Origin: Monomorium pharaonis
Taxonomy: Eukaryota > Arthropoda > Insecta > Hymenoptera > Formicidae
DNA: 64,000 nt
Reading direction: 5' to 3'
Assembly: GCF_013373865.1 (NCBI RefSeq)
Contig: NC_050474.1
Coordinates: forward strand, 8,275,061-8,339,060
Shown: positions 21,620 to 32,249 of the stretch, one piece after another
Layout: every line of letters begins with the position of its first letter
Position numbering within the stretch: the first letter of the stretch is position 1
Translations under genes and position numbers: made by a program
Notes under the pieces: model-generated
Database searches by the model: none
The model's input: the letters and a program-made list of their open reading frames with translations, nothing else
Told to the model about the DNA's origin: nothing

Positions 21620-23118
21620 TAGTATGCATTCTAACGCTTTGTGGTGATCCATAAACACTTCTTGTTTATGGATTCATATTTGTTATAGATCATTACAATA
21701 GATGTTGTCAGAAGGATAAAACATGTATAGTTAACTTCTTACAATTTTTTTTACTTTTTTTACTATTTTTATATATATTATTAATATGCCACATTGTTTC
21801 CATAAGTGTATTTTCTTTATGTTCTGACGTTTTAATCTACGTTTCTTAAAGATTTAATTTACACTTCTGTCACTCTTTTGTTACATTATAATTAACTTTC
21901 CCTTTACACTTGATTTATGCTCCATTAATTGTAGAGATAAAAAAGATATGATGGGATATTATTTGGATGTAATAGGATATCATAAGATATTAATGAATAT
22001 CTTACAATATCTTATAATATTTTAAGATATTTTTGGGGGATATCGAAATATATTAATAAGATATCATATGATATCTTAAGATATTTTACGATATTTTAAG
22101 ATATTTTTGTAGGATATCCCGGGAGCTACTCATTGAGATATCCGTGGGATCGCCTTCGTCTGTCTGGGATAATTTGGGATATCCTCAGGATAAAGTGTGC
22201 TGTGTGGGAACAGGGTAAAATTTACTAGTAAAGTATAACAACAAATTTGCAGCAGAACAAGGCAAACCTTGCTGTACACAATATGATAGCAAATTTGTGG
22301 CAAGAATAAAGCAAACTTTTCTGTACATAGCATGATAGCAAATTTGTGGCAAAAACAAGGCAAACCTTGCCATGCACAATATGATAGCAAATTTGTGTCA
22401 AGAACAGGACAAATCTTGTTGAAATTAAGATCAACAAAAATGTTGGATTGATTAGTCCAATATCATATGTGAATGGTGCAATCGTACTTAGTTCTCTGTT
22501 CTCGACGAGCCCCTTTTATTAATCTAGTAGGTGAATCTTTTTCACGAGAAATGCGCCATCTCGAGATAGACAGTAAAGTCACCCAGAAATAAAGTTTAAA
22601 ACCCGATAATGCAACCTTGTTATTTGTATAAAATGTACGTCATACTATTTGCGACAAGCCTTGCCAGCAAAAACTAAGCTGTTTACGGACACACCTTGTC
22701 GCAATTTTGTTGCAAAAGTGTGCTCGTCAAGTTTTATTTTGTTCTTGCTATTACTAATTTACTACTAATTTGCCGTTATTCTGTGCTTAACAAGATTTCC
22801 TGTTCCTGCCATAAATTTATTATCATGTCGTGTGGCAAGGTTTGCTCTGTTATTTGCTTAAATTTTGCATTTTATCGTGTCGGAGCAAACCTTGTAATTT
22901 CTCTACGTAATATTTATGTACAAGTCTCTCTGTTATTTGCAGCATTGTGTGATGAAAACTTTTGCCGTAAATTTGCTCGAAACTTTTAAAAGACAAAGCA
23001 ACAGACAATTACTTGTCATAAAATTGTTGTCAAAATTGAAACAATCCTTGCTATAAAGCTTTCACGATATGTGATTTTAACTGGCCTGGCTAGCTAGGGT
23101 GAATACTTTATGTTACAG

Positions 23119-23699
23119 ATTTGTCATACCTGCGTATCCGTCGCGTTCACAGGCGTGCTGATCTTGAAAAGTAAGTACTATTTTCCTACAATATACACAT
23201 CCAAGAAAAAAAGGGATATAAATGTGGTCATACATAAAAACAAATAATTAGAAATGAAAAGATTTAATAATTTATGTATTTTATATGATCATATAAAATA
23301 ATATAGCACCAAATTTTAGATTTTATTATATATGATCATATAAAATACATGTTACTAGATCTTTTTATATCTAATTATGTTTTTACATCCGACATTTATA
23401 TCCATTTTTTTTTCGAGCAATGACATATAATAAATAAATGTATGATAGGTATATATATAAATACTTTATGTTTCAGATTTGTCCTACCTGCGTATCCGTC
23501 GCGTTCACAGGCGTGATGTCCTTGAGAAGTAAGTATTATTTGCCTGTGATACAATACACAATGTAATATATAATAACTACATGTACAATATGTACATATA
23601 TAAAAAAAAATATATATATACACTTTATGTTTCAGATTTGCATTACCGAGATATTGCTGACGAGTCATGAGCTTAAACAATCATGAAGCCCTTGAAGAG
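23119..23699 (+). repeat. Series of duplicated micro-exons (B, C, D)
   Basis: Three segments share an ACTTTATGTT(A/T)CAG acceptor and a GT donor: 23119-23170 (donor GTAAGTAC), 23477-23528 (GTAAGTAT) and 23636-23699 (GTATTA). B and C are near-identical and in one frame read LSYLRIRRVHRRADLEK / LSYLRIRRVHRRDVLEK. D begins LHYRDIADES and ends like A. The flanking intron sequence diverges faster than the exons and splice sites, suggesting exon duplication. They precede exon E (23887-24137). Function unknown. Confidence 0.5.
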
Positions 23700-23886
23700 G
23701 TATTATTAATTTAATAATATATGTATAGGGTTGGGTAGTGTCTTGTTAAATAGATAAAAGTTGAAAAAAGAGCTAAATAATTTAACTTAGTTACATCTTA
23801 AGCTCTTAAAATTGTGCGAAATCATCTATTAAATAAACTGGCCAATTGTATCAAATAAAATTTTCTTTATTGTTATTTATCCATAG

Positions 23887-24137
23887 CTTCAAGCACCAGT
23901 GGTTTCCGAATAAATGAAAACTCATCTGAAGATGAGAGTAATGAGAATAATTCTGAAGGATCATTAGGTAGTAATTATTTGAAAACGTATAGACCTATAA
24001 TAACAAAAAAGGCTAGGAAGGCAAAAGAACCATATTGGGCGACACAATTAAGATTACAACGAGAGAAACATCAAGAAAATTTGGAACAAAGAGAAAGATT
24101 CTCAAAACTTTTGGAAAAACGAAATTTTTATGTTTAA
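23887..24137 (+). CDS. C-terminal exon of a transposon-associated protein
   Basis: After a CATAG acceptor, an 83-codon frame reads an acidic Ser/Asn-rich part (NENSSEDESNENNSEGS), then a basic helix-rich tail (KKARKAKEPYWATQLRLQRE ... LEQRERFSKLLEKRNFYV) ending TAA. Such charged coiled tails are usual for the Myb/MADF-like second protein of PIF/Harbinger elements, and a HARBI1 remnant lies convergently next door. The DNA-binding part would be upstream and was not identified. Confidence 0.5.
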
Positions 24138-24389
24138 ATATCATATTTTAATATAATGTTATAAGATTTATATGTTAAAGCTTCTGGGCGAGAGCTGTCC
24201 TTAGCACGCGCTTTCTCGCTTCGCAAATTTATTGTATGTATTCACATATTTAATAAATGTGTTTCTTATTAATCTACATGTACGTGTATCGCTCATTTAC
24301 AACTTATCACACATCACGTATTACATATTATATAACATGTGCGCAATAGTGTCTCTTTTTACATCTTCTTTTAAATCTGCAAGTTCAAT

Positions 24390-25112
24390 TGCATTGATAT
24401 TTACATGTGCAGATTCAATTAATATTTCGTCATCGTTATCAATGCAAATGTTATGTAATATACAACACGCAAGAATTAAGAGGGGTATAAATTCTGTGTT
24501 ATATGCTTAGACATATTTTAGTTTCCGAAATCTGCCTAATAACATACCAAACGCGCATTCAATAACGACACGAGTTTTTGAATGTTTAGTATTATAAAGT
24601 ATTTGCCATGGTTAAAGATGGTCATTGTCGTGATATGGCGTAAGCATTCGATTACTTAATGAATATGCTGCATCACCAATTAAATAATAATAATTTTGGA
24701 AGTATCTGTGATCATTTTCTGTAATTAGACGCTTAATATCGCTCATATTTTAAACTCTGAAATCATGGACACTTCCACAAACGCCTGCAAAAATATCTAT
24801 AAATTTTAAAGAAGAATTACATATTCCTTGTAGAACAATAGAATGATATCCTTTTCTATTTATGTAACAATGTGCATTTTCGATGGGAGCACTAATCTGG
24901 ATATGATATCCATCAATGGCACCAATTACACCAGGTAAACCAACTATATCTGCAAATTTTTGTTGCGACTCGTCCATTTCGAACTGATTAGGCCATTTAA
25001 TATAATTATGTACATTAGCGGACAATACTTCTGATACTTTTAATACAGATCACCATACACTGTCTTTACTCACACCATATGTAACGTCATTTTTAATAAG
25101 TTAATTCAGGGC
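24390..25112 (-). pseudogene. HARBI1-type transposase remnant (Harbinger B)
   Basis: Reading down from 25112: VTYGVSKDSVW, an in-frame TGA, VLKVSEVLSANVHNYIKWP, then 25025-24750 with LPGVIGAIDGYHIQISAP (first Asp), FAGVCGSVHDFRV (second Asp). In other frames, YLIGDAAYSLSNRMLTPY, TRVVIECAFGMLLGRFRKL (acidic residue) and LACCILHNICIDND. All DDE_Tnp_4 hallmarks are present, but stops and shifts occur near 24760, 24612 and 24508. The N-terminal third is missing beyond about 25135. Confidence 0.85.
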
Positions 25113-25439
25113 AATACTAACAGTAAATTACTGCCTCATGCGGTACAGGTGTTGCTTCTGCATACTCAAACTTGAGCGAGCAAATATCCATACAAAAATA
25201 CGTTCACGTAGTTTTTAAACATATACTAACAAAAATAAGTATTCTTAGCAATAAGTTTATTCTTCCGTCTGGCCCCCAATGTTCGTTTACCGAACTACAA
25301 TGTATCGACGAGCTTTCACAATTTCTGGTCTCCATATATTTCAGAATCATGTAACAGAATCCTACACTCCACTGTGTAAAGTGGACCAGCAAAGAAACTA
25401 CAAATACCAAATTATCAGTCCGCCTATGCAATCTCACAA

Positions 25440-26009
25440 GGAGACTTCCATTTTTTCTTTTTTATTCATGCTCGTCACGAAATATGTAACAACACCGTGT
25501 ACCAGACGGAACACCCTCGTTATATAATTATAGAATCTAGAAATAAGATTATTAACATAAACACACATGATGTAATTAAAGAACTGCAGCTGTTAACAAA
25601 AAGCGCATCATTATATTATGAAATTACTAATTTGAATATCGCGTATAGCTATACTAAAAAATTATTAGACAGATGTTTACGTAGAAAAGCTGAATGGCAC
25701 ATTGCAACGCGACTGGCCAAGCGGTACCCTTAAGCCTTTGCATCCTTCATCATGGGCGCGCCAGGCTACAATGCTCGCATAAGAGGAGAAGCAGCGCAAA
25801 TATTACACCCCTGTCCCAGTGCAACAGCGATCTACGGGAAATTGCTTCCGAGAACTTCCTATTATCGTAGACAGGAAACCATCCTCAAACACACACGCCG
25901 ATTATGGAAGACATACGACAACGAACCTGCAAGAACAGAAAACAGCGATCTATTTTCGACGCCACTGTACCAACTGGAAAGACGAATCAACCGCTATTTC
26001 ATTCCATAA
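25440..26009 (+). pseudogene. Unrecognised ORF upstream of a polypurine tract (possible retroelement 3' ORF)
   Basis: One frame, interrupted by a single TAA at 25731-25733, reads about 190 codons: a hydrophobic start (FFFFIHARHEICNNTVYQ), an internal region with KELQLLTKSASLYYEITNLNIAYSYTKKLLDRCLRRK, then a Pro/Arg-rich tail. About 100 bp downstream is a G-rich polypurine tract and an LTR-like start. Position suggests the last ORF of an LTR retroelement, possibly env-like, but I do not recognise the sequence. Confidence 0.35.
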
Positions 26010-26099
26010 AACAATATATATATATATGTGTATATAAAAACGAGAGATTCAACAAGCTCATTGTCGCTTCCATCATAATTTCATCCGCTCCGAAAGCTT

Positions 26100-26115
26100 A
26101 AGGAGGGGGGGGGGG
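26100..26115 (+). other. Polypurine tract candidate
   Basis: AAGGAGGGGGGGGGGG immediately precedes TGTTATGTTTAGCGC, a canonical PPT-to-LTR junction on plus. Confidence 0.6.
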
Positions 26116-27225
26116 TGTTATGTTTAGCGCTAAAATACGCGCCACACGCCACAATGGGCTCATGACTGGATGCATAGGCAAGGCTGCCTGCTCGAGCCAC
26201 AGACGACATCAAATCTGTCTATATGTATGAATGCATGTGCGCGCGCGCACATATATATATATTTCTTAAAAACATAAATTGTATTTCAAATATTAATTTC
26301 CTTCTCTTCTTAAATTCTAATATATATAAACATACACATATGTATTCATAAGAATATTATTTGTCAGCGGGAACATATGATATTTGCACAGTGAATCATG
26401 ACCACGCGCTAAATACGCCTGGCAAGTACACGCGCGTGAAACATGAAAATCACAAGGACAACCCCGACCGGGTTCCGGGGGCTGAAATCCCCTCGCACCC
26501 TGCGGGACAACCAAATCGATAATATATAAACCAGTGAAATCCCAGCAACGAGAGATTTTCTTTTCCGACTTTTCGTCTTAGATTTGTTTACTGTTATATC
26601 TATTCGTTCGCACATCTCCATTAAGAGAGCAAATTTAGAAATCGTGAGACTACTCGCGCATGTTATCAACACTCACAGACAGACGAACGGACACGACGTG
26701 ACGATAACTCTGACAAAACCATCGGCAGACCACAACCAGTAGGCAATTTATTGGGAATCGCCAGGAAATGCCTTCTTCAAACGAAACTAGTGGAATTTAA
26801 AGGTAATTTCTACCATTTTATCGGTTATTTCCACGAACTAATCTTTTAGTCTCTGCGCGAGCGAGTCGACCCCCGCCACGCGCGTTTAGCCTCTCTTCCG
26901 CGAATTGTTCTTGCCTAGCGGTACTACTGAAATACTTTTGTATATAAATCTCATGTTTTCGTATAAGTTAGCCTTATATTATATTGTACACATAAATGAG
27001 TGTATTAAATATTAATAGTTGCAAGTGAATCGCATCTGTTTTTTTTGTGTGTTTTGTTCACTTATATGGATACATACATGTAGTCCCGCCTCCCTTTCGG
27101 TACCACGCACGCGCATTAATTAAAGGTGTTTTTTATTGTTTTATTATTCCGTGAGTACTCGTATTAACTTAATCTGTCTTCTACCCCCGGCAATGCAACA
27201 ACTCCTCAATCCTTTCTCGAGCTAG

Positions 27226-27385
27226 TGAGTCGCCTCCCTGAAGGCAGCTTCGGAATCCTTCCGCCAAAATTCCTCCCACCTAAATTGGCGCCTCCCTGAG
27301 GGAGATTCTTTTCAGACTAATTCCTCCCCCTGAGCAGACGCCTTCCTGAGGGCAGCTCTCCTCAGGTTAAAATCCTGAACCAGCC
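27226..27385. repeat. Degenerate tandem repeat, about 55-60 bp, 3 copies
   Basis: The phrase CGCCTCCCTGA(G/A)GGCAG recurs three times with similar following sequence (CTTCGGAATCC..., ATTCTTTTCAGAC..., CTCTCCTCAGG...). It lies within the candidate LTR. Confidence 0.6.
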
Positions 27386-27556
27386 TCTCTCTTTTCTTTT
27401 CATTTTTTTTCTCTTTTTCAGCCTACACTCGATTGTGTTGCTCGTCAATCCTCTCATACATCCCAGGTGCCCGCAAAAGAAAGAGATCACCGTACCCTCT
27501 TTTTCTTACATTCCACCTCCACGTACTCACATACTTAATAGAGTTACTTTCATACT

Positions 27557-27589
<33 letters not shown>

Positions 27590-27592
<3 letters not shown>

Positions 27593-28674
27593 GGTGTTCC
27601 AGATTAACCGGAGGAGCCGGCATGTACGTATTCCTCATGAAAAACTGAATCGAAAATGTCAGTAGCAAAATCTTGAGGGATCATTAGTTTTCAAATGGTA
27701 AGCCTTTGAAACCTTCCAACCACAGGCCGTGAAGCTCGCGCTGTCAGGCGCGACGCAACTAAGCGGCCGGCTAGTCGCTTTGACGAGTATCGCTAAACGG
27801 TTAATTCAAACGGTTAATTCAAAATTACATTTTGAATAATATTTTAGAAAAATATTAAACTTTTAAACTTTTTAAACTTTTAATTGATGAGGCGCTTGCA
27901 ACCATTACGCCTGAAATGATACAACGATCAAGAAAAAATTTGATTAGATGTGCTCAGCTTTGTATTGAAATGGGTGGTGGCCATTTCGAACACCTACTCT
28001 AAAAGTTTCTAAAATATTATTCAAAATGTAATTTGTAATAATAATACTTATTATTTACTTACGTCGATGCCTTCACAGTATTACTTCCTTTTCCTCTTAT
28101 ATTATAATTCGGAATTTCGTTCATTTCATTTCCTAAATATGAAATATTTATTTACATCAAATGCGAATTTCAAATGTAAATGTTTTTTAATACTGTTTGT
28201 GACAGAACTTTTTGAAAAAAGTTTTGGAAATGTTGTCGACTGATGTTTTTAATATTATTTGATTAAATAATTTAATTAATATTGATTTTATTTATTAATT
28301 TATTTATACATAAAACGTATTTCAGAAACACATAATTTTTATTGATATAAATGGTGTTTTATCGAATTTACAATTGATATTACTTTTTGTCAATTAAATA
28401 GGACTCGATTTAAGAATATAGCAACAAATATTAATAGAGATTTCACAGATTTATACTCGTTCGGTACCGTTTAGCGATACTCGTCAAAGCGACTAGCCGG
28501 CCGCTTAGTTGCGCCGCGCCTGACAGCGCGAGCTTCACGGCCTGTGGTTGGAAGGTTTCAAAGGCTTACCATTTGAAAACTAATGATCCCTCAAGATTTT
28601 GCTACTGACATTTTCGACTCAGTTTTTCATGAGGAATACGTACATGCCGGCTCCTCCGGTTAATCTGGAACACC

Positions 28675-28677
<3 letters not shown>
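27590..28677. mobile_element. Tc1/mariner-superfamily relic with about 210-bp TIRs (1,088 bp)
   Basis: Tips CAGGGTGTTCCAGATTAACC inverted at both ends, TA target duplication inside (TA)n microsatellites on both sides (27558-27589, 28678-28710). Arms 27590-about 27805 and about 28465-28677 are nearly identical. Most of the transposase is deleted; only its end remains. Confidence 0.88.
27880..28002 (+). pseudogene. C-terminal end of a mariner/DDE_3-type transposase
   Basis: A 40-codon frame ending TAA reads ITPEMIQRSRKNLIRCAQLC then IEMGGGHFEHLL. The (T)PEM.QR ... C....GGHFEHLL ending is characteristic of insect mariner-like DDE_3 transposases. It sits inside the TIR-bounded element, identifying its family. 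Confidence 0.8.
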
Positions 28678-28715
<38 letters not shown>

Positions 28716-30275
28716 CCCTGATAGCACACGGACGTCCTTAGGACGTCCTCAGGACATCCAGGACGGACTTCGTGGATATCCTGAGGACGTCCTGATTTTA
28801 TCCCGGGACGTCCTCAGGACATCCTGAGGAATAGCAAACGAGCGCCACTTTTTAGTCCTCAGGACATCCTGAGGACAGTCCATTGGACATCCTGAGGACA
28901 GTCCATCGGATGTTCTGAGGATACCATAGGATTCCTCAGGGCATCCTCAGGAATAGCAAACAATGACCACTTTTTGTCAGATTTTTTAGATTTTTTTTTT
29001 TAGGATTTTTGATAAATGTATCGATTTTTTATAAGAATTGAAACGTTTCTTAGAAAAATTTAAAAAATAAAAAATTCCGATTAATTTAGAAAATTTTTTA
29101 AATATTTCTAAGTATTTTTAACAGTTTTTGAGAATTGAAAAAAAATAAAAGTTCAAATTATCTCTACGATAATTTTGTAAGAGGAAGAAGAGACTATACA
29201 TGTTTCAGCGACAGTTGTACCTGTTAAAGCATGTTTAATCTCTGTACCCGAGAAAACGGTCACCCATCCAAGTATCAACCATCGCCGACGATGCTTGACT
29301 TCGAAGACCATACGCTTCCTAACGCTTCGTGATGATCCATGAGTATTTCTTGTTTATGCATACATATTTGTTATAGATCATTACAGTAGATGTTGTCAGA
29401 AGGATGAAACATATATAGTTAACTTATATTTTTATAAATAAATATAAAGTTTTACAGTTTTTTAAAATCATTTTTACATATGCGCGCGAAATAGCATGTG
29501 GAATAACTTATTAAAAAAACTGTTTTTGCGCTGTTTGTATAAAATAAAATAAAAAAATTATTTAATGTCATCTTTTATAATTTTTTAGTATTGCTAATAT
29601 GCCATATTGTTTCAATAAATGTAGACATTCAATCTGACTTTGAAGTCAACATTTTTACACATTTGATTTTGCAATACATTCTAGAAATACGTACGATATT
29701 CAAAGATTTCTCACTTGCTATATTAATTTACCCGTCTTTTTCAAAAATTACTATACGTTCAAGATGTCCCTGAATACTATTTTAAGATATCTTGAGGACT
29801 TTCGTAGGATGTCCTGAGGACTCTCTTAGGACGTCCTAAGGACTGTCTTGGGATGTCCTGAGGATTGTTTTAGAATGTCCTGAGGACTGTCTTAGGATGT
29901 TCTGAGGACTTTCAGAATATCATATTCTTAGAACATTCTGGGCTATCTAAAATGTCTGGTATTTATACAGTCATTATATTTAGTTTATTTTCAGACATTT
30001 TGTAGCTAATGAAACTCTTTATACAATATTTTAAGAATAACGTTTTCAGCTAGAATACATATATCATCCTCAGGACATCTCAAGGATGTCCTCAAGACAT
30101 GAGTAAAATTTCAATTTATATTAATACTATTACAGAATTTAACATTCTAAACTTACTTTAAAAGTCAAATTTATACATAAAATATTTACAATAATACAAC
30201 TATTATATCCTGACAAGATCCCAGGACATCCCGGGACATATTCAGGATGATCCTGAAGACGTCCTGTGCTATCTG

Positions 30276-30277
<2 letters not shown>
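28716..30277. mobile_element. CCCAG element 6 (1.56 kb), GGACGTCC-rich with 5S-like core
   Basis: Tips CCCTGATAGCAC and complement CCCAGATAGCAC, TA on both sides, inserted in a (TA)n tract. Both sub-terminal zones (28730-28960, 29765-30275) are packed with GGACGTCC, GGACATCC and CTGAGGAC variants. The core 28976-29420 is collinear with element 4. No ORF. Confidence 0.88.
29250..29313 (-). other. 5S rRNA-like block (antisense), copy 2
   Basis: On minus the segment runs from GTCAAGCATCGTCGGCGATG (box A-like) to ACTTGGATGGGTGACCG (box C). This closely follows the eukaryotic 5S internal control region. The 5' and 3' thirds of 5S are not preserved. It could supply a Pol III promoter pointing leftward, or be a fossil of a 5S-derived SINE. 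Confidence 0.7.
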
Positions 30278-30312
<35 letters not shown>

Positions 30313-30645
30313 TAAAAATTACTTAATTACAACATGACTCGTTATATTAGATGGCTTGAAAACGCAGGGGACGTTGAGCCGGAAGGGCTTATCAAATAAT
30401 AAGGTTAAGACGCCAGATGTATCAGGGTGGCGATTTCAACCCCTCGGTTTTCCAGCAGGGTATATCGAGGAGCCCTCATCTCTTTTTTCTATCCCTTCCG
30501 AAACCGAGGACCATAAAGCTCAGGGACCAACGCAGAGCCACCGTCATACGCCTCTGAGCACGCGCGCCTTCCCGGCTCCAAAGTCCGTTGGAAAGAGATC
30601 GTCGAAATTTTAGTACGAACAAAAACGGGAGCCTTGATGATACCA

Positions 30646-31743
30646 CCCAGACAACACGCATGTCTAAAAGACATCTTTAAGACGTCTTAAAAGAGACGTC
30701 TTTGAGACTTTACCAAAAGACGTCTTTATGACGTCTTAAAATCGTCTTATTTTAGACGTCTCTCTTAAGACGTCTAAAATACGTCTTTTTTAAGACATAT
30801 TCTTTGAGACGCCATTTAGACATCTTTACGACGTCTGAGAAAGACGTTTTTAAGACGTCGAATGACGCACATAACCAAATCTGCCGTGTGATGCGATCAA
30901 GTCGATCGACGTGCTTATCCCGTATCAATTTTTGAACTCTTGCACGTATCGCGTGTGTGTTGGGACGTTTTGTCCCGATTTGCTGTGTAACGCAGCCGAG
31001 TGTGGATACGTTAATACAACACAACTTTTTAACTCTCGTACGTATCGCGTGTATAGACTATTATTGGAAATAATTAACCTTTCTGACAACATTTCTGACA
31101 ACAGTTTTTGACAATTAATAAACCGGACGATAATAGTGTTGCGCTTAAGTTGTTGTAAAATATGTGACTGAATCCAGTATCTCTGTAAAATTCTGTAATT
31201 TCCAATCACGAAAACATGAAATAAAATTGAAATATATAATATAAAATTTTTTATTTATAAAAAAAACTTATTTTAATAATAAAATAAAAATAATGAAATA
31301 TCAATATAAAGTATTTTGTTTAAAATAATAAAAAATAAAAAATAATAAACCTAGCTTTTGGAATCCTTGGCAGAAAAATTTTCTACAAAATTCTAAAAAA
31401 CTACAAAAATTTACAAAAGTGTGTTTCAAATTTAGCATTTTTCTGTAAAAACTACAAAAAAATGCCAGAATTGGAACACTTTTGTAAATTTTTGTAGTTT
31501 TTTAGAATTTTGTAGAAATTTTTTCGCTAGGGATGTCTAAAATAATTTTTATATAAGACGTCTCAAAAACGTCATAAATAAAAAAAATTAGACGTCTTTT
31601 AGACGTCTTAAAAACGTCTTAAATCGGGTCATAAGACGTCTTAAAGACGTCTAAAAAACGTCTTTCTGATAGTTTTATCAGACGTCTTATAGAAATACAA
31701 GACGTCTTTTAGACGTCTTTAAGACGTCATAATGTTCTCTGGG
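30646..31743. mobile_element. CCCAG element 7 (1.1 kb), AAGACGTCTT-rich
   Basis: Tips CCCAGACAACACGCATG and complement CCCAGAGAACATTATG, CA on both sides (30644-30645, 31744-31745). Both ends are arrays of AAGACGTCTT variants (30665-30860, 31555-31730). The core is unlike elements 4/6 but shares TCTGCCGTGTGATGC (30880) with element 8. A palindromic AAAATTCTAAAAAACTACAA segment lies at 31380-31520. Confidence 0.85.
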
Positions 31744-32249
31744 CAAAAAGGAATCGGCCACCGCAAACTCTCCTCGGGATTACTGCAAAGCCTCCCGAAC
31801 GCTCCCGTCATTAACAAAAGTTCCGAACTTGCTAGCGCGGAACCATCGACGGGATATACCCAACCAGCAGCGGACGCCCCGCAAGACCAGACACCTTTTC
31901 AATTCTTCCAACCCAAATACACAATAAAAAAAAATTGGAAAAGTATCTATTATATCAAAATCTTATGAATAGCCTTAATAATCAAATAAAGAAAGGAAAT
32001 TCATATTCTAATCTCCTTTTTTTTTCTCTCACCGGTGCCGCGGTATTACCGCTCGGCCAGCGGTACCGCGACGTCCCGTCGTAGCACAAGTCCCCTTCTT
32101 CTTCAACCTCTCTCTCACTCTCTCTCTCACGCGCACACTACTCATACGAAACTCAGCACGCGACTTTTGTGCACAATTTCAGGCACGCAAAAACATACCC
32201 GAACGTAACAATTAATAACTTTATTTCATTTATTATTTATTTTGTATAG

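Larger units (their letters stand above)
18181..22208. mobile_element. CCCAG element 4 (4.0 kb), GGATATCC-rich, 5S-like core, carrying a giant palindrome
   Basis: Perfect inverted tips CCCACACAGCACACTTTATCC, with AA on both sides (18179-18180, 22209-22210). Sub-terminal arrays of GGATATCC/AGATATCT variants at 18190-18380 and 21960-22190. Its non-array core is collinear with the element at 28716-30277 (same AT-rich segment, 5S-like block, and the segment with TTGTTATAGATCATTACA). The 2.85-kb palindrome is inserted just after the 5S-like block. Confidence 0.85.
18027..23099. mobile_element. CCCAG-like element 3, TTTGC-rich, with a 4-kb element nested inside
   Basis: Left tip CCCAGCTAGCAAAATGACGC; right tip complement CCCTAGCTAGCC. 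Own sequence is 18027-18180 plus 22209-23099. About 115 bp at 18060-18175 recur inverted at about 22618-22730. It is filled with GCAAATTTGC/GCAAACCTTGC-type words. The flanking dinucleotides (CA, TG) do not match as a direct duplication, so the exact end is uncertain. It lies in the intron between micro-exons A and B. Confidence 0.6.
26116..32210 (+). repeat. Candidate long 3' LTR broken by three nested insertions
   Basis: Starts TGTTATG after the PPT; a possible end is CGAACGTAACA at 32200-32210, the same ending as the LTR-like insertion at 42187-44157 (TGTTATG...CGAACGTAACA). A TATA-like ATATATAAACC lies at 26521. Removing insertions at 27590-28677, 28716-30277 and 30646-31743 leaves about 2.3 kb. 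Short ORFs at 30356-30613 and after 31743 fall inside. The left end is reasonable; the right end is inference. Confidence 0.35.

Noticed and set aside
22130..22437. Three overlapping minus-strand ORFs rich in Phe/Cys/Leu
   Set aside because: They come from reiterated GCAAATTTG / GCAAACCTTGC words in the TTTGC-rich element, not from a gene.
29250..29313. Functional 5S rRNA gene
   Set aside because: Only the internal control region is recognisable. The first and last thirds and the flanking T-run terminator are absent or unrelated.
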